From IMG/VR virus record IMGVR_UViG_3300021438_000027, positions 1 through 41,065 of that record: DNA of 41,065 nucleotides; one strand, written 5' to 3'. The notes below the pieces were generated by a model. The model saw only the letters and a list, made by a program, of their open reading frames with translations, was not told where the DNA came from and ran no database searches. Positions within the stretch are counted from its first letter, which is position 1. Each line of letters begins with the position of its first letter. This DNA comes from a virus. The position numbers and the translations under genes were made by a program. Below, one piece after another: positions 23,883-32,538 of this stretch.

Positions 23883-24326
23883 TTAAACCCGTCTAGGTCG
23901 TTTTGAACAAGTTAAAGTATAATTTAATGGTATATTAGCCAAATCCAAGAATCCTGAAATAGTATCGACTTCCATTCTGTACTCTTCACCATCAATAGTC
24001 ACTGTGGACGTTTCTGTGTCGAATATAGGACGGTAATTCTCGTTCAATAGTTCGGCTGCCAATAGTCTCTGCGTATTGGCATATACTGTAGCACCTTGCC
24101 TACTTAAAGTGCCTGATTCAGTTACTAAATTGCTGTCTGAAGATGCATCACTGTAAACAACTAGGCAATTAACTGTAGTACTTACAAGCGATTTAGTTCC
24201 ATGACCCATACGGTCAATGGAACCTTGATAAATATTGAAAGTCACCGGGGTATTATGAAAAGTATCAGCAATATCCCCTATGGCAGACCTTACTTCTAAT
24301 CGATCTGTATCACTTAATAGATTCAT
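23883..24326 (-). CDS. head-tail connector/neck protein (probable)
   Basis: This 147-residue protein is mostly beta-strand in its second half, with a helix at the start (LSDTDRLEVRSAIGDIADTF). It contains TFNIYQGSIDR and a strand pair TVTIDGEEYRMEVDTISGF. In size and position it matches the stopper or head-completion protein of HK97-like heads. Two bases separate it from the gpG-like gene and three from the upstream connector gene. The specific family is not identified. Confidence 0.6.
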   Translation of the reverse strand: MNLLSDTDRLEVRSAIGDIADTFHNTPVTFNIYQGSIDRMGHGTKSLVSTTVNCLVVYSDASSDSNLVTESGTLSRQGATVYANTQRLLAAELLNENYRPIFDTETSTVTIDGEEYRMEVDTISGFLDLANIPLNYTLTCSKRPRRV

Positions 24327-24329
24327 TTA

Positions 24330-24848
24330 CTAGCAGTGTGCATCTTGAACAATAACAAAAGGAACTTTAGTGTATTTGAGTGCTTCAGTACAAGTTTCGC
24401 AGATGTCGAGAATACAACCATAGGTTCTACCTTTCCTGAATGCACTCTTCTTGTACATAGTAATTAACGAATCAGCAGTCGAATACAACCCCACATTTTC
24501 ATTTACGTTGATTACACCCCATTCTACATCAGATACGTCTGCCTTAGCTTTTTTGAGGTACTTAACAGACGGCAGTATCGGAGCACCACCAGTCTGATTA
24601 TCTCCACCGAGACCTACACCGATAAGCGTAACTAGCATCATGACTGTAACCATGTCTGCCAATATACTCTTCTGTTCAGTATCGTAGTTAACTTCTATAG
24701 CAACGTCTTCAGGTGATTTACCGAAGCACTTGTTAAGTTCATAACAAGCCTCTTCAAAGAAATCTTGAATAGCATCATTATTTCTATCAGACACTTCAAG
24801 CATTCTAAGTCGGTTGTAAACCATGCTCTGTATAGTGAGTGTACTCAT
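24330..24848 (-). CDS. head-tail adaptor protein (probable)
   Basis: This 172-residue protein starts with helices, as adaptors of the HK97 gp6 / SPP1 gp15 type do (MVYNRLRMLEVSDRNNDAIQ; FFEEACYELNKCFGK). A hydrophobic helix follows (SILADMVTVMMLVTLIGVGLG). The C-terminal 50 residues are less typical and contain four cysteines (CILDICETC and a final C). It is the first gene after a terminator and lies four bases past a TAAATTTG promoter-type box, so it heads the neck/tail transcript. Function is inferred from order and helical pattern. Confidence 0.58.
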   Translation of the reverse strand: MSTLTIQSMVYNRLRMLEVSDRNNDAIQDFFEEACYELNKCFGKSPEDVAIEVNYDTEQKSILADMVTVMMLVTLIGVGLGGDNQTGGAPILPSVKYLKKAKADVSDVEWGVINVNENVGLYSTADSLITMYKKSAFRKGRTYGCILDICETCTEALKYTKVPFVIVQDAHC

Positions 24849-24852
24849 ATCA

Positions 24853-24860
24853 CAAATTTA
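24853..24860 (-). promoter_or_regulatory. -7 promoter element TAAATTTG for neck operon
   Basis: TAAATTTG lies four bases before the ATG at 24848 and directly after the terminator T-tract. It predicts a leaderless or nearly leaderless mRNA for the connector genes. Confidence 0.55.
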
Positions 24861-24863
24861 CTA

Positions 24864-24900
24864 AAAAACGCCCATATCATTTTAAGACATGAGCGTTTTT
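24864..24900 (-). terminator. Rho-independent terminator after capsid genes
   Basis: A 15-bp inverted repeat (arms 24864-24878 and 24886-24900, two G-U pairs, 7-base loop) carries AAAAACGC/GCGTTTTT at its ends, so T-tracts follow on both strands. It lies 22 bases past the stop of the gene at 24923. Confidence 0.85.
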
Positions 24901-24922
24901 ATTGTTTAGCGTAAAGGGAAGC

Positions 24923-25225
24923 CTATGTAGTAGGTAATTGTTTGCCTTTCTTAACCGCAGGTTCAGGAGTTTCTTCCGGAGCAGGGTCTTGAACTACCTC
25001 TTTAGTGGTAGGCGTAGCTGCTTTTTTGGTTGTTTTCAACGACTCCACGTAAGCGTTATACTCGTCCTCAGAGGCAACTGTGATGGTAGAGTTCAGGTAG
25101 TCTTTGATGATACGTGTCTCTGATTCAACTTTTGCCACCTTGTTGCCGAGTAACCTTATACCGCTGATTGGGTCGTGAAATCCTGTTTGCAGTTTTTTCG
25201 CTTGTTCTGTTAGCTTAATGTACAT
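24923..25225 (-). CDS. small capsid-operon protein
   Basis: This 100-residue protein begins MYIKLTEQAKKLQTGFHDP, with a helical middle. The end is a low-complexity tail rich in Lys, Pro, Glu and Thr (VVQDPAPEETPEPAVKKG). It comes directly after the major capsid gene and just before a strong terminator. A Pro/Glu-rich tail is common in small head-associated or connector proteins. No homologue is recognised, so the role is unknown. Confidence 0.72.
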   Translation of the reverse strand: MYIKLTEQAKKLQTGFHDPISGIRLLGNKVAKVESETRIIKDYLNSTITVASEDEYNAYVESLKTTKKAATPTTKEVVQDPAPEETPEPAVKKGKQLPTT

Positions 25226-25255
25226 TGTAATTTATAAGTTTAGGGGTTAAAACTA

Positions 25256-26551
25256 TTAAGGACGTGTACGGAAAGTTTGAGCAGCTTGGTAAGCAAATGG
25301 ATTCATCCAATCAGGGTAGCCGTAGTCGTCAATTGAAACCGACTGGTCGAGGATGAATGAAGCATCAACCATCACTTTAGCGAAGCCTGTTTCCATACGT
25401 GCATAAGTACCGGTGACACCTTTATCCGCAATACGGTCAGATTCTACTGTGAGTGCCTGACTATTGAACTTAATCAACGATGCCGTGTTGTCGATAATCA
25501 TCACTTGGTCAGCAGCAGGCATCGCACCGTGAATATCATAAGAAGAGCGTGTAGGAATCGGAGTACGTACATTCACCATCTTACCGTCAATACCTGCCAA
25601 CAACATCAAAGCATTGGTAAATTCAGGTAATTGTAGAACCTTCATTGCCGGCTCAACGTTTGAAAGCATTGATTGAGGTGTACGACCTAATGTAGCCTGA
25701 CTAACCCAAGCGCGAAGGAAGTCTTCGTATTGGAAGCCTGCAACCACGTCTTTAACACCGATAACAGCCGCAGCGTTGTTGTTACCAACCTCACCGTTTG
25801 TCAATACATTGATAGCTTCGTTATCAAGAGCCATGTTGACTTTAACACCAACGTCTTGTAAGAAGTACTGCAATACGTTAAGGTTAACATAGCGTTGAAC
25901 CTCGTCAGTAATCTGAATACCGATACCAAGTTTCTTGGTAGATACCATTTTCTGACCGAATGCTACGTGACCGAGTGGAGCAGATTCACCTTCGCCAATG
26001 TATGTCGGCATAGCATCTGACATCTTAACGTAAGGCATTTTGATTTGCGGTTGAGCGATGAACTCTTCGGCACTGATTAGATTAGGATAAATCGGTGCTC
26101 TACGCATACCCAAACGGATAGCTTCACGGAAAAGTTCAGGAATCAGCCAACGGAAGTCAGTGTTGAAGTCACCCATGCTTTCAAAAGACTGGATAGTATT
26201 AACACTACCATTGTAGCCGAGAGACAACAAAAATGAGTCGAATCCACCTGATTCACTCATAGCAAATTGGTACTTATCCTGAACATACTGTCCGAGCGAA
26301 ATGTCGATACAAGGTGTCATGCTTGAAGCACTACCCTTGCGAAGACTGTTAAGCTCCTTACCCATGCTTTCGAGCGATTTGCTCACAGCAGTTAAATACT
26401 GTTCGTAGCCTGCTCTTGGGTTGTCGAATGACTTTTCAGCACCTCCGTCAGCGTATTTGATGAACTCAAAATCAGTCGGAGTGATGATTTTGCTTTTGTC
26501 TGCTGAAAATTGACCAACAGAACGGATTAAAGTGTCGTTAACGAGTGTCAT
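25256..26551 (-). CDS. major capsid protein
   Basis: This 431-residue protein follows the protease/scaffold and decoration genes, the usual place of the major head subunit. The N-terminal 90 residues are charged and helical (YLTAVSKSLESMGKELNSLR), consistent with an arm or scaffold-like segment. The rest fits the HK97 fold, with strands around PQIKMPYVKMSD and SAPLGHVAFGQKMV and a long helix VLQYFLQDVGVKVNMALDNE. The C-terminal part includes GTYARMETGFAKVMVD. The gene is long, well punctuated and probably strongly expressed. Confidence 0.88.
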   Translation of the reverse strand: MTLVNDTLIRSVGQFSADKSKIITPTDFEFIKYADGGAEKSFDNPRAGYEQYLTAVSKSLESMGKELNSLRKGSASSMTPCIDISLGQYVQDKYQFAMSESGGFDSFLLSLGYNGSVNTIQSFESMGDFNTDFRWLIPELFREAIRLGMRRAPIYPNLISAEEFIAQPQIKMPYVKMSDAMPTYIGEGESAPLGHVAFGQKMVSTKKLGIGIQITDEVQRYVNLNVLQYFLQDVGVKVNMALDNEAINVLTNGEVGNNNAAAVIGVKDVVAGFQYEDFLRAWVSQATLGRTPQSMLSNVEPAMKVLQLPEFTNALMLLAGIDGKMVNVRTPIPTRSSYDIHGAMPAADQVMIIDNTASLIKFNSQALTVESDRIADKGVTGTYARMETGFAKVMVDASFILDQSVSIDDYGYPDWMNPFAYQAAQTFRTRP

Positions 26552-26574
26552 ATTTTTACGTTATGTGGTTAATT

Positions 26575-27045
26575 TTATGCTTTTTTGTATGGAGTCCTCA
26601 AATAGCCTACATTGGTAACTTCTGAAGCACCTGATGTAGTCTTAATCATAATAGCCGTAACCCAGTCACCTGAACTTGCAGCAGCGTAAGTTGTCAGCAC
26701 TGTACCATCGGCAGCCGTAGCATGTCCTGTAGCAGCGAGGTGAGTGCCTGCATTAATCGCACCGGCAATATTGGCGCGAATAACTGCTTGGAATGGTGTA
26801 GCTACTGTAACACGGTTAACGGCATTGCGTTGAACTTTAGGCACTACAACTATACCGATAGGATAGTCAGTAGATGCTGCAACAAGCGATACCGTACCGT
26901 CAGTACCAAGTTTAACTATATCACCCGGATTTGAACCTGCACTGATATATGAAGAACTTGCAGTGAACCCGAAGTCAATGCCCATTTCTTCCCTAGATTC
27001 GAAAACTCGTTGTGCAGCCGAGTTTAACGCGTACAAATCTTGCAT
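26575..27045 (-). CDS. capsid decoration / stabilisation protein (DUF2190-like)
   Basis: This 156-residue protein has the pattern of small head-stabilising proteins (DUF2190/gpD-like). It has SNPGDIVKLGTDGTVSLVA, then YPIGIVVVP, and alternating strands with AINAGTHLAATGHATAADGT and a C-terminal hydrophobic strand. Such proteins sit on the outer capsid surface at three-fold positions and protect the full head. It precedes the major capsid gene by 23 bases. An N-terminal 25-residue helical stretch (ALNSAAQRVFESREEMG) is an addition seen in some relatives. Confidence 0.72.
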   Translation of the reverse strand: MQDLYALNSAAQRVFESREEMGIDFGFTASSSYISAGSNPGDIVKLGTDGTVSLVAASTDYPIGIVVVPKVQRNAVNRVTVATPFQAVIRANIAGAINAGTHLAATGHATAADGTVLTTYAAASSGDWVTAIMIKTTSGASEVTNVGYLRTPYKKA

Positions 27046-27071
27046 TTTTAAACAGATTTAATTGTTATTGA

Positions 27072-28703
27072 TTAGATTTTCTTTGTGTACTTGTTTCTGA
27101 TGTCAGCAGCACTCGGAACTGAGGCAGCTTTCTGTGTTGAATTTTTGTCAACATCTTCAGAGTTGTCAGCACTAGAACGCATACTAATGTGCTCCTTGCT
27201 CTTACATTTAGTACAGAATGCACCAAACTTGTGAACCTCTTTCAGATTACCAGTCAGAGTATTGATTTGTTCAGCAGTAGAATTAGCCAAAATACCTTTG
27301 TAGTTAGCCAATTCTGTTTCACTTTTATCTCCGGCAACGTTGAATTGTTTAAGAGCTTCTTCCCTCAACGCAGCCAAAGACTGATTCTCACGATTCATAG
27401 CCGCAAAAGCCGCTTGTACCTTACTAAGACTATCAGCCTTAACAATGATAAACGAATCTGCATCGTTAGTAGTCACCTCAACAGAGGCATCTGTAACAAC
27501 AGGTTCGTCATTCAATTCAAGTGACTTAAACGATAATTTAGCCGGCTCAGGGGTTGGGATATTTTCAGGTCTTTTGAGTAAATCTCCTACAAAAGCCAAG
27601 AAAGATGCCTCATCTTTTACGTCCGAAGGCAACTGTGAACCATACTGTGATTGGATAGTTTTAAACATCTGATTAGATTTATTAACACTAGTATTGAGCA
27701 AATTTATATTATTTTCTCCAAATTCCACAATAGAAAACTTTTTATTTTCTGAATACTGTGAAAAATTAGGGTCTGCTGTGTATGAAAGTACGTTTTCAGC
27801 ACTATAATTAACTATTGATGGCTTGTAAGGATTACTTACATTACCACTCGCATCTAGTGTCTTAGCGTAAGGGTCAGCACCGTTGTAAACTATAGAAAGT
27901 TCGGCATAACCGTTGATTTTAGTTACTATACGCCTAACCATTTTACCGTCCGATGCAATAGAACCTACAGCCTTGTAGAAATCGTCCGCTTTCTTGAACT
28001 CATGTGAAGGTTTCCAGTCAAAATTAACTGTAACCGACATTGAATTAAGTTGACCTGTAGCCATACCTCTAGCTATCTTAGGATTAGCTACCGTGTCGAT
28101 GTAAGCCATCACGTTAATACCACCCGGAATACGTCTGTCACCCACAACAGTATCACCTTGGTAATAAGCCTCAGCAGTCCTACCTAAAAAGTTCTCAACA
28201 CTGGCATTGTGGTCAGGGTAAATGGTCAAACCATTTGCCATATCCACAGTATTTTCCATGTCAACAGAACCGAAGTCTGAGGCTTTCCATGTATAAGCAC
28301 CTACTATTGTCTTAGTTAGTGCCCTAACTGGTACGCGTATAAAATCTTCAGGTTTAGCTGATAGACTATCAGAAACAGAATTGATAGTCTTAACCATAGG
28401 CATATCGAACGGGAGACTTTCACAACGTTCAATAGAGTTTGATAAGATATTGTTACTTATAAGCGAAACAGATTCGGCAGCGATTAGGCTACTCAAATCT
28501 GCACTCATATCCAAGTTAAAACTCATTGTGGTATTGAACATCTTCTTGTTACCACCCTTTATAGCATACCTACCGGAATCAGTCATTGCTACTTTTTTGA
28601 ATTTCTTAGTAGCACCTTCGTCCCTAGTAGGTTCATACTTATTAAATGCTTCGGCAGCTATTTCGCCTTGCGGCATTTCTTTTATGTCAAATAAACTTAC
28701 CAT
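27072..28703 (-). CDS. prohead protease-scaffold fusion
   Basis: This 543-residue protein begins at the ATG at 28703; a TTG precedes it. Residues about 120-235 look like an HK97-type prohead serine protease. The putative catalytic histidine is in IYPDHNASVENFLG (His near 165) and the serine in LNSMSVTVNF (Ser 223, with Ser 221 next to it). The remaining 300 residues, including the helical AFAAMNRENQSLAALREE, resemble a scaffold domain. Near the C-terminus is FCTKCKSKEH, a possible metal site. The fused scaffold would guide capsid assembly and be cut by its own protease. Confident on the fusion architecture by position; the catalytic residues are inferred from pattern. Confidence 0.75.
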   Translation of the reverse strand: MVSLFDIKEMPQGEIAAEAFNKYEPTRDEGATKKFKKVAMTDSGRYAIKGGNKKMFNTTMSFNLDMSADLSSLIAAESVSLISNNILSNSIERCESLPFDMPMVKTINSVSDSLSAKPEDFIRVPVRALTKTIVGAYTWKASDFGSVDMENTVDMANGLTIYPDHNASVENFLGRTAEAYYQGDTVVGDRRIPGGINVMAYIDTVANPKIARGMATGQLNSMSVTVNFDWKPSHEFKKADDFYKAVGSIASDGKMVRRIVTKINGYAELSIVYNGADPYAKTLDASGNVSNPYKPSIVNYSAENVLSYTADPNFSQYSENKKFSIVEFGENNINLLNTSVNKSNQMFKTIQSQYGSQLPSDVKDEASFLAFVGDLLKRPENIPTPEPAKLSFKSLELNDEPVVTDASVEVTTNDADSFIIVKADSLSKVQAAFAAMNRENQSLAALREEALKQFNVAGDKSETELANYKGILANSTAEQINTLTGNLKEVHKFGAFCTKCKSKEHISMRSSADNSEDVDKNSTQKAASVPSAADIRNKYTKKI

Positions 28704-28708
28704 CAATT

Positions 28709-30157
28709 CTAATTTACAGGTTTGTAATCGTTTGCCGGATTTTGTGGAGTAGTGCCGCTATTGGCTTGAACATCACCCGGTTTAGCAGCTTTATTGAGGT
28801 GCAATCTCTGTGCGGCTTCATCTTGCTCGATAAATCCGGCATTACGCATAAGAATAGCATTATCAATTTCAGCCCTAGTAGCTTGTTCATCGCGGAGCCT
28901 GTCAGCAATCATAGGTGGTTCAAACTCTACTTTAACGCGACCTATTTCGTAGCCATTCAGTTGTAAGCACATTTTGATAACATATTCCATGAATGAGGCT
29001 AATACTCGTTGGTATGCACTTATTTGCGTAGTCAGCTTAGTCATTATGACTTTAGCCATTGTTTCAGCTACGTTGAAGTTCCTACCAAGCATTAATGGGT
29101 CTTGTTTAAGACCTGCCATTTTCAATTCGAGGATAACACCGAAAATATCTTTAACACCTGCCAAGTTAGCCGGTGCTGCTTCAAGTTTATTTTCTTGCAT
29201 ACCCTTGAAACCAATCTGAATACCACTGGCGTAACCTTGCTCAACCATTGGTGTAATGTCATTCAAGTATTGTTGGCAGCGTGCGAAGAAAGCATCTTCA
29301 GATTCGCCCTGCTTACGAATAGGTGGGTTGACCATAACGGACAAAAATCCGAAAACACCTAGTTTTCGAACAATGTGCCTAACGTTATCAAGCATCTCCC
29401 TTTCTATTTCAATACCCTCAAAAGATGCTAAAATAGGTGGTATTCCGTAAGGGTTATCCGCGAATCTCCTGAGTGCGATATAGTGGTATTGAAGTGGGTT
29501 CAGTTTAACTAACCCCAAAGAACCTTCGGTAAAATTAATATTAAGTCCGACACCATTTGCAATGCGTTGATAAGCATCGTACTTAGTGGTTTCAGGGTTG
29601 TAGATGAATCTGATATAATAAGGGTCAACCAGTACTACGTTCTCCAAGAAACTTAAAGTAGTGTCAGGTACGAGTTCTGCCGATAGTGCGCCAGTTGTGT
29701 ACATCTGTGCAGCCAAGTCAGATATTAATGCTCTATCGCCCCCTGCATACACATACCTAGATTGCTCGTCCCAAAGGTCGAGCATCTCTTTTACTTGTGT
29801 TTCAGGTATGTCATTCTCGAAAGTTATTTTGTAAGATGTGTTACATAACTGACAGATATTCTCAACCGCATAACTAACGTCAGCATTCCAAATAGCTAAG
29901 TTCTTACAAGCCCTCAGCATCTCAATCTGATAGCCGGGAGATATTTGCGCAAACTCATTTAGTAGTATGCCAACTAAGTTAGAGTTTTGAGGTACTGAAC
30001 TCCGTCCCCCGGCTGTAGGCATCATTGAATTACCTTGCGGAGTGTTGATGTCCGGTGTACCTTTTGGGGTAGGTACAGCAACTTGTACAACTTTAGGATA
30101 AGTTGTACTCGAAGAGTCTGCCTTATTGCTGTAATATTTACTGTAGTCTACTGACAT
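28709..30157 (-). CDS. portal protein
   Basis: This 482-residue protein is encoded between the terminase large subunit and the protease, the standard portal position. Residues 1-60 are Pro/Ser/Thr-rich and likely flexible. The core includes AIWNADVSYAVENICQLCN, VDPYYIRFIYNPETTKYDAY and LQYHYIALRRFADNPYGIPP, followed by helices typical of the wing and crown. The C-terminal region has RLRDEQATRAEIDNAILMRN and AAQRLHLN, as in portals of this class. Twelve copies form the DNA entry ring. The ATG at 30157 follows a TATCTTTG box by six bases; a TTG stands one codon earlier. Confidence 0.88.
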   Translation of the reverse strand: MSVDYSKYYSNKADSSSTTYPKVVQVAVPTPKGTPDINTPQGNSMMPTAGGRSSVPQNSNLVGILLNEFAQISPGYQIEMLRACKNLAIWNADVSYAVENICQLCNTSYKITFENDIPETQVKEMLDLWDEQSRYVYAGGDRALISDLAAQMYTTGALSAELVPDTTLSFLENVVLVDPYYIRFIYNPETTKYDAYQRIANGVGLNINFTEGSLGLVKLNPLQYHYIALRRFADNPYGIPPILASFEGIEIEREMLDNVRHIVRKLGVFGFLSVMVNPPIRKQGESEDAFFARCQQYLNDITPMVEQGYASGIQIGFKGMQENKLEAAPANLAGVKDIFGVILELKMAGLKQDPLMLGRNFNVAETMAKVIMTKLTTQISAYQRVLASFMEYVIKMCLQLNGYEIGRVKVEFEPPMIADRLRDEQATRAEIDNAILMRNAGFIEQDEAAQRLHLNKAAKPGDVQANSGTTPQNPANDYKPVN

Positions 30158-30163
30158 CAATCA

Positions 30164-30171
30164 CAAAGATA
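30164..30171 (-). promoter_or_regulatory. -7 promoter element TATCTTTG before portal gene
   Basis: TATCTTTG ends six bases before the portal ATG, in the short gap after terL. If used, the mRNA would start within two or three bases of the start codon. It would serve the portal-to-capsid genes. Confidence 0.5.
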
Positions 30172-30178
30172 ATGATAT

Positions 30179-31870
30179 TTATTTTGTCAATACACTAGTG
30201 CCAAAGCCAATAGGCATAATTCCGGTAAATACTCTATACCCTTTGCGCGACCAGTTAGCGTACATAAACGCATCAAACAAGTTGGGTGATTTACCACCAA
30301 GCCTCTTCTTAATTGCATCTTTAGGTTCAACAACTATAGCGTTACCGCTTTCTTTGTATCTGATAATGGTACACTCTTCACACAATTGGTCAAATAAACT
30401 TTCATCTTCAAGGTCAATAACAATATTGCCATCTTCCAAGTCTTTGGCTAGTTCATAAGCCATCTGAGAGCGTAAATTCTGAAACTTGTACAAAGGTTTA
30501 CCATAATTAGGGTTCTGAGTACCGTTACCCAAATATTCGTTGTTGTCTGTAGGCAGGGCTTCTTCCCATTGACCACCTATAATAGAAATAGGGTCTACTC
30601 CTAGACCACGCAATTCATTATATGTAGCCACACCTACGCCCACTGTATCAACACCGACAAATCCGGGCATTATATCGTACTTATCCAAAGTTTCTACCTC
30701 ATAGTCGTTCTTGCCGTTCATCTCTAGTTGGTTGTTATCCCAAACTAGATTGTAAGCCAAGTCATTCGCATTCCTACAGTGGAACTGCTTGATATACTTC
30801 AATATGTTTCCACGCATGTAGCACACTGCTGCTTTGTCACCATCTTCACTATTACTTACGTCAACACCGGCAGAGTGGTAACTATAATCGTAAGGTTTTT
30901 TAGATTCTTTAGCCGCTTTAAGCCATTCAGTCCGTATTAAGGACATATTACTCTGTGAAGGGCTTATACCTCTGACCCTAGATTGGAACATCGGGTGCTC
31001 AACAGACTTATACTTATCCAAACGCTGCTCAATACTACCCCTCGTAACGGCTCCGGGGAATATCTCTCTACCCAATACAACATTCGGGTAGTCGTAGGCA
31101 CTTACTCTGAAAGGTTTAACTCTTTTTAGCTGACAAAACTGATGTAAGGAGTCTGTTTGGCTATCAGGATTACCTACTGCTAAAATCAAATTGTGCTCGG
31201 CAGTACAGGTATTCTGAAAAGCAGTCATTACTTGCTGCGATATACCGGGAGTTTCTTCAAGGATAATAAGCATATGCTTCCTGTGGAAACCTTGTGCTTT
31301 TGTTGCAGACTCTTCCTCTGAAGTAGAACCCGTTACAAAACCAATAGCGTGCCACGACTTGCTGTAGTTAGCACCCTCTTGGTTTCGAGCATTAATATCC
31401 ACATCTTCGACTACAAGACGTAAATCATAATAACTAGATAGTGGTCTTATTTTCTTGAATTTGTGCTTTATCTTGGCTAGTTCACCCCAAAGATTCTTAC
31501 GTAACTGGTCTTGCTTAGGTGCAGATGTGATTACGAGTGAATCTTCAAAAACGTCCAAAAACCACATAACTAGTCGAGATAGCATATAGGTTTTAGACGT
31601 ACCTGTAGCGGCTTCTACTGCTGCCCAATGACCTTCGGAAATAGCTTTCCAAGCATTATATAATGGGTCAGGTGAGCCGTCCCATTTATGGTCAATACCT
31701 TCTTTTTTATAAAGGTCTGACCAACGGAAGTCGGATATATCCTCACCTAATTTTTCTTTAAGCCAAATATCGAAGCGTACCTGATAAAGTTCTTGTTGAG
31801 CTTTTTTGAGTAGAGCTATATGGGCTTTTTTGGTTTCACTACTTTCCTTATTGCGTCTGCCAAACTCCAT
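30179..31870 (-). CDS. terminase large subunit
   Basis: This 563-residue protein has the two terminase domains. The ATPase part shows a P-loop-like AATGTSKTY at residues 87-95, where Ser replaces the glycine before Lys. Walker B is HMLIILEETPG, with Glu 205-206. The C-terminal RNase H-like nuclease contains YHSAGVDVSNSEDGDKAAV, then PGFVGVDTVGVGVATYN and LFDAFMYANW, in which acidic residues bind metal. It packages DNA into the prohead at the portal and cuts the concatemer. It lies downstream of the small subunit, overlapping by 23 bases, and upstream of the portal gene. Confidence 0.9.
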   Translation of the reverse strand: MEFGRRNKESSETKKAHIALLKKAQQELYQVRFDIWLKEKLGEDISDFRWSDLYKKEGIDHKWDGSPDPLYNAWKAISEGHWAAVEAATGTSKTYMLSRLVMWFLDVFEDSLVITSAPKQDQLRKNLWGELAKIKHKFKKIRPLSSYYDLRLVVEDVDINARNQEGANYSKSWHAIGFVTGSTSEEESATKAQGFHRKHMLIILEETPGISQQVMTAFQNTCTAEHNLILAVGNPDSQTDSLHQFCQLKRVKPFRVSAYDYPNVVLGREIFPGAVTRGSIEQRLDKYKSVEHPMFQSRVRGISPSQSNMSLIRTEWLKAAKESKKPYDYSYHSAGVDVSNSEDGDKAAVCYMRGNILKYIKQFHCRNANDLAYNLVWDNNQLEMNGKNDYEVETLDKYDIMPGFVGVDTVGVGVATYNELRGLGVDPISIIGGQWEEALPTDNNEYLGNGTQNPNYGKPLYKFQNLRSQMAYELAKDLEDGNIVIDLEDESLFDQLCEECTIIRYKESGNAIVVEPKDAIKKRLGGKSPNLFDAFMYANWSRKGYRVFTGIMPIGFGTSVLTK

Positions 31871-32498
31871 CTGCCCCTTGTTTTAGAACGTCCAACTCCA
31901 TTATTTTACGCTTCAATTCATCAATAGACATCTCTTCATATTCATTGACATCTGCATCCATCGCCTTTTGTAGTGATTCAGCTTCGGCAAGTCGTTTCCG
32001 AGTATCTTTATCGTACTCGGTAGCTGCTTTAGCTTCAAGAACCATTCTAACAGCCTCCATATTAGGTGCAATCTGCTTGGTTGTGGTAGTCACTTCATCG
32101 TAGAATGCTTCAGGCTTATCAATCGGAATATCTTTATCCCTCACCCTCTTGACTTTAACTTCTACGGTAGTATAGCCCCTAACTAATTTAGCCAAGCCTT
32201 CTTGCGCTGAGTCGGTTATGTTCGCTTCCCAATTAGATGCAGCAAGTATTTTGGCTTCGCGGTAAAGAGGTATTAATTCCGGGTAAGCATTGCTTGGAAG
32301 ACTGTTCCCGGCAGCTAGATAACGCTCGATGTCATTCACATCAGCCATTACCCAATTTCGGAATGTAGCAGGTTTTATACCTGCCTCTAAACAACAATTG
32401 CTAAGAGTCGTTTGACCCTTAGCAAATCGTGTAAGTATTCTTTTACCAAGTTCTAATTTGTCGACTCTAGTAAGCCGCCTGTTAGATTGACTATCCAT
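31848..32498 (-). CDS. terminase small subunit
   Basis: This 216-residue protein starts at the ATG at 32498 (MDSQSNRRLTRVDKLELG); the longer frame begins with a TTG. An N-terminal helix-turn-helix-like region spans about residues 15-50 (FAKGQTTLSNCCLEAGIKPA followed by TFRNWVMAD). A central part and a long acidic helical end follow (EAESLQKAMDADVNEYEEMS). The first part would recognise the packaging site and the rest assemble and contact TerL. It overlaps TerL and is preceded by a TATCTTTG box 22 bases upstream. Confidence 0.82.
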   Translation of the reverse strand: MDSQSNRRLTRVDKLELGKRILTRFAKGQTTLSNCCLEAGIKPATFRNWVMADVNDIERYLAAGNSLPSNAYPELIPLYREAKILAASNWEANITDSAQEGLAKLVRGYTTVEVKVKRVRDKDIPIDKPEAFYDEVTTTTKQIAPNMEAVRMVLEAKAATEYDKDTRKRLAEAESLQKAMDADVNEYEEMSIDELKRKIMELDVLKQGADGVWQTQ

Positions 32499-32520
32499 CT
32501 TTGAGGTATTGTGTTCCCTA

Positions 32521-32528
32521 CAAAGATA
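32521..32528 (-). promoter_or_regulatory. -7 promoter element TATCTTTG before terS
   Basis: TATCTTTG matches TAnnTTTG and lies 22 bases upstream of the terS ATG at 32498. It would drive the packaging genes with a short leader. Confidence 0.55.
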
Positions 32529-32538
32529 CAACAGAATC

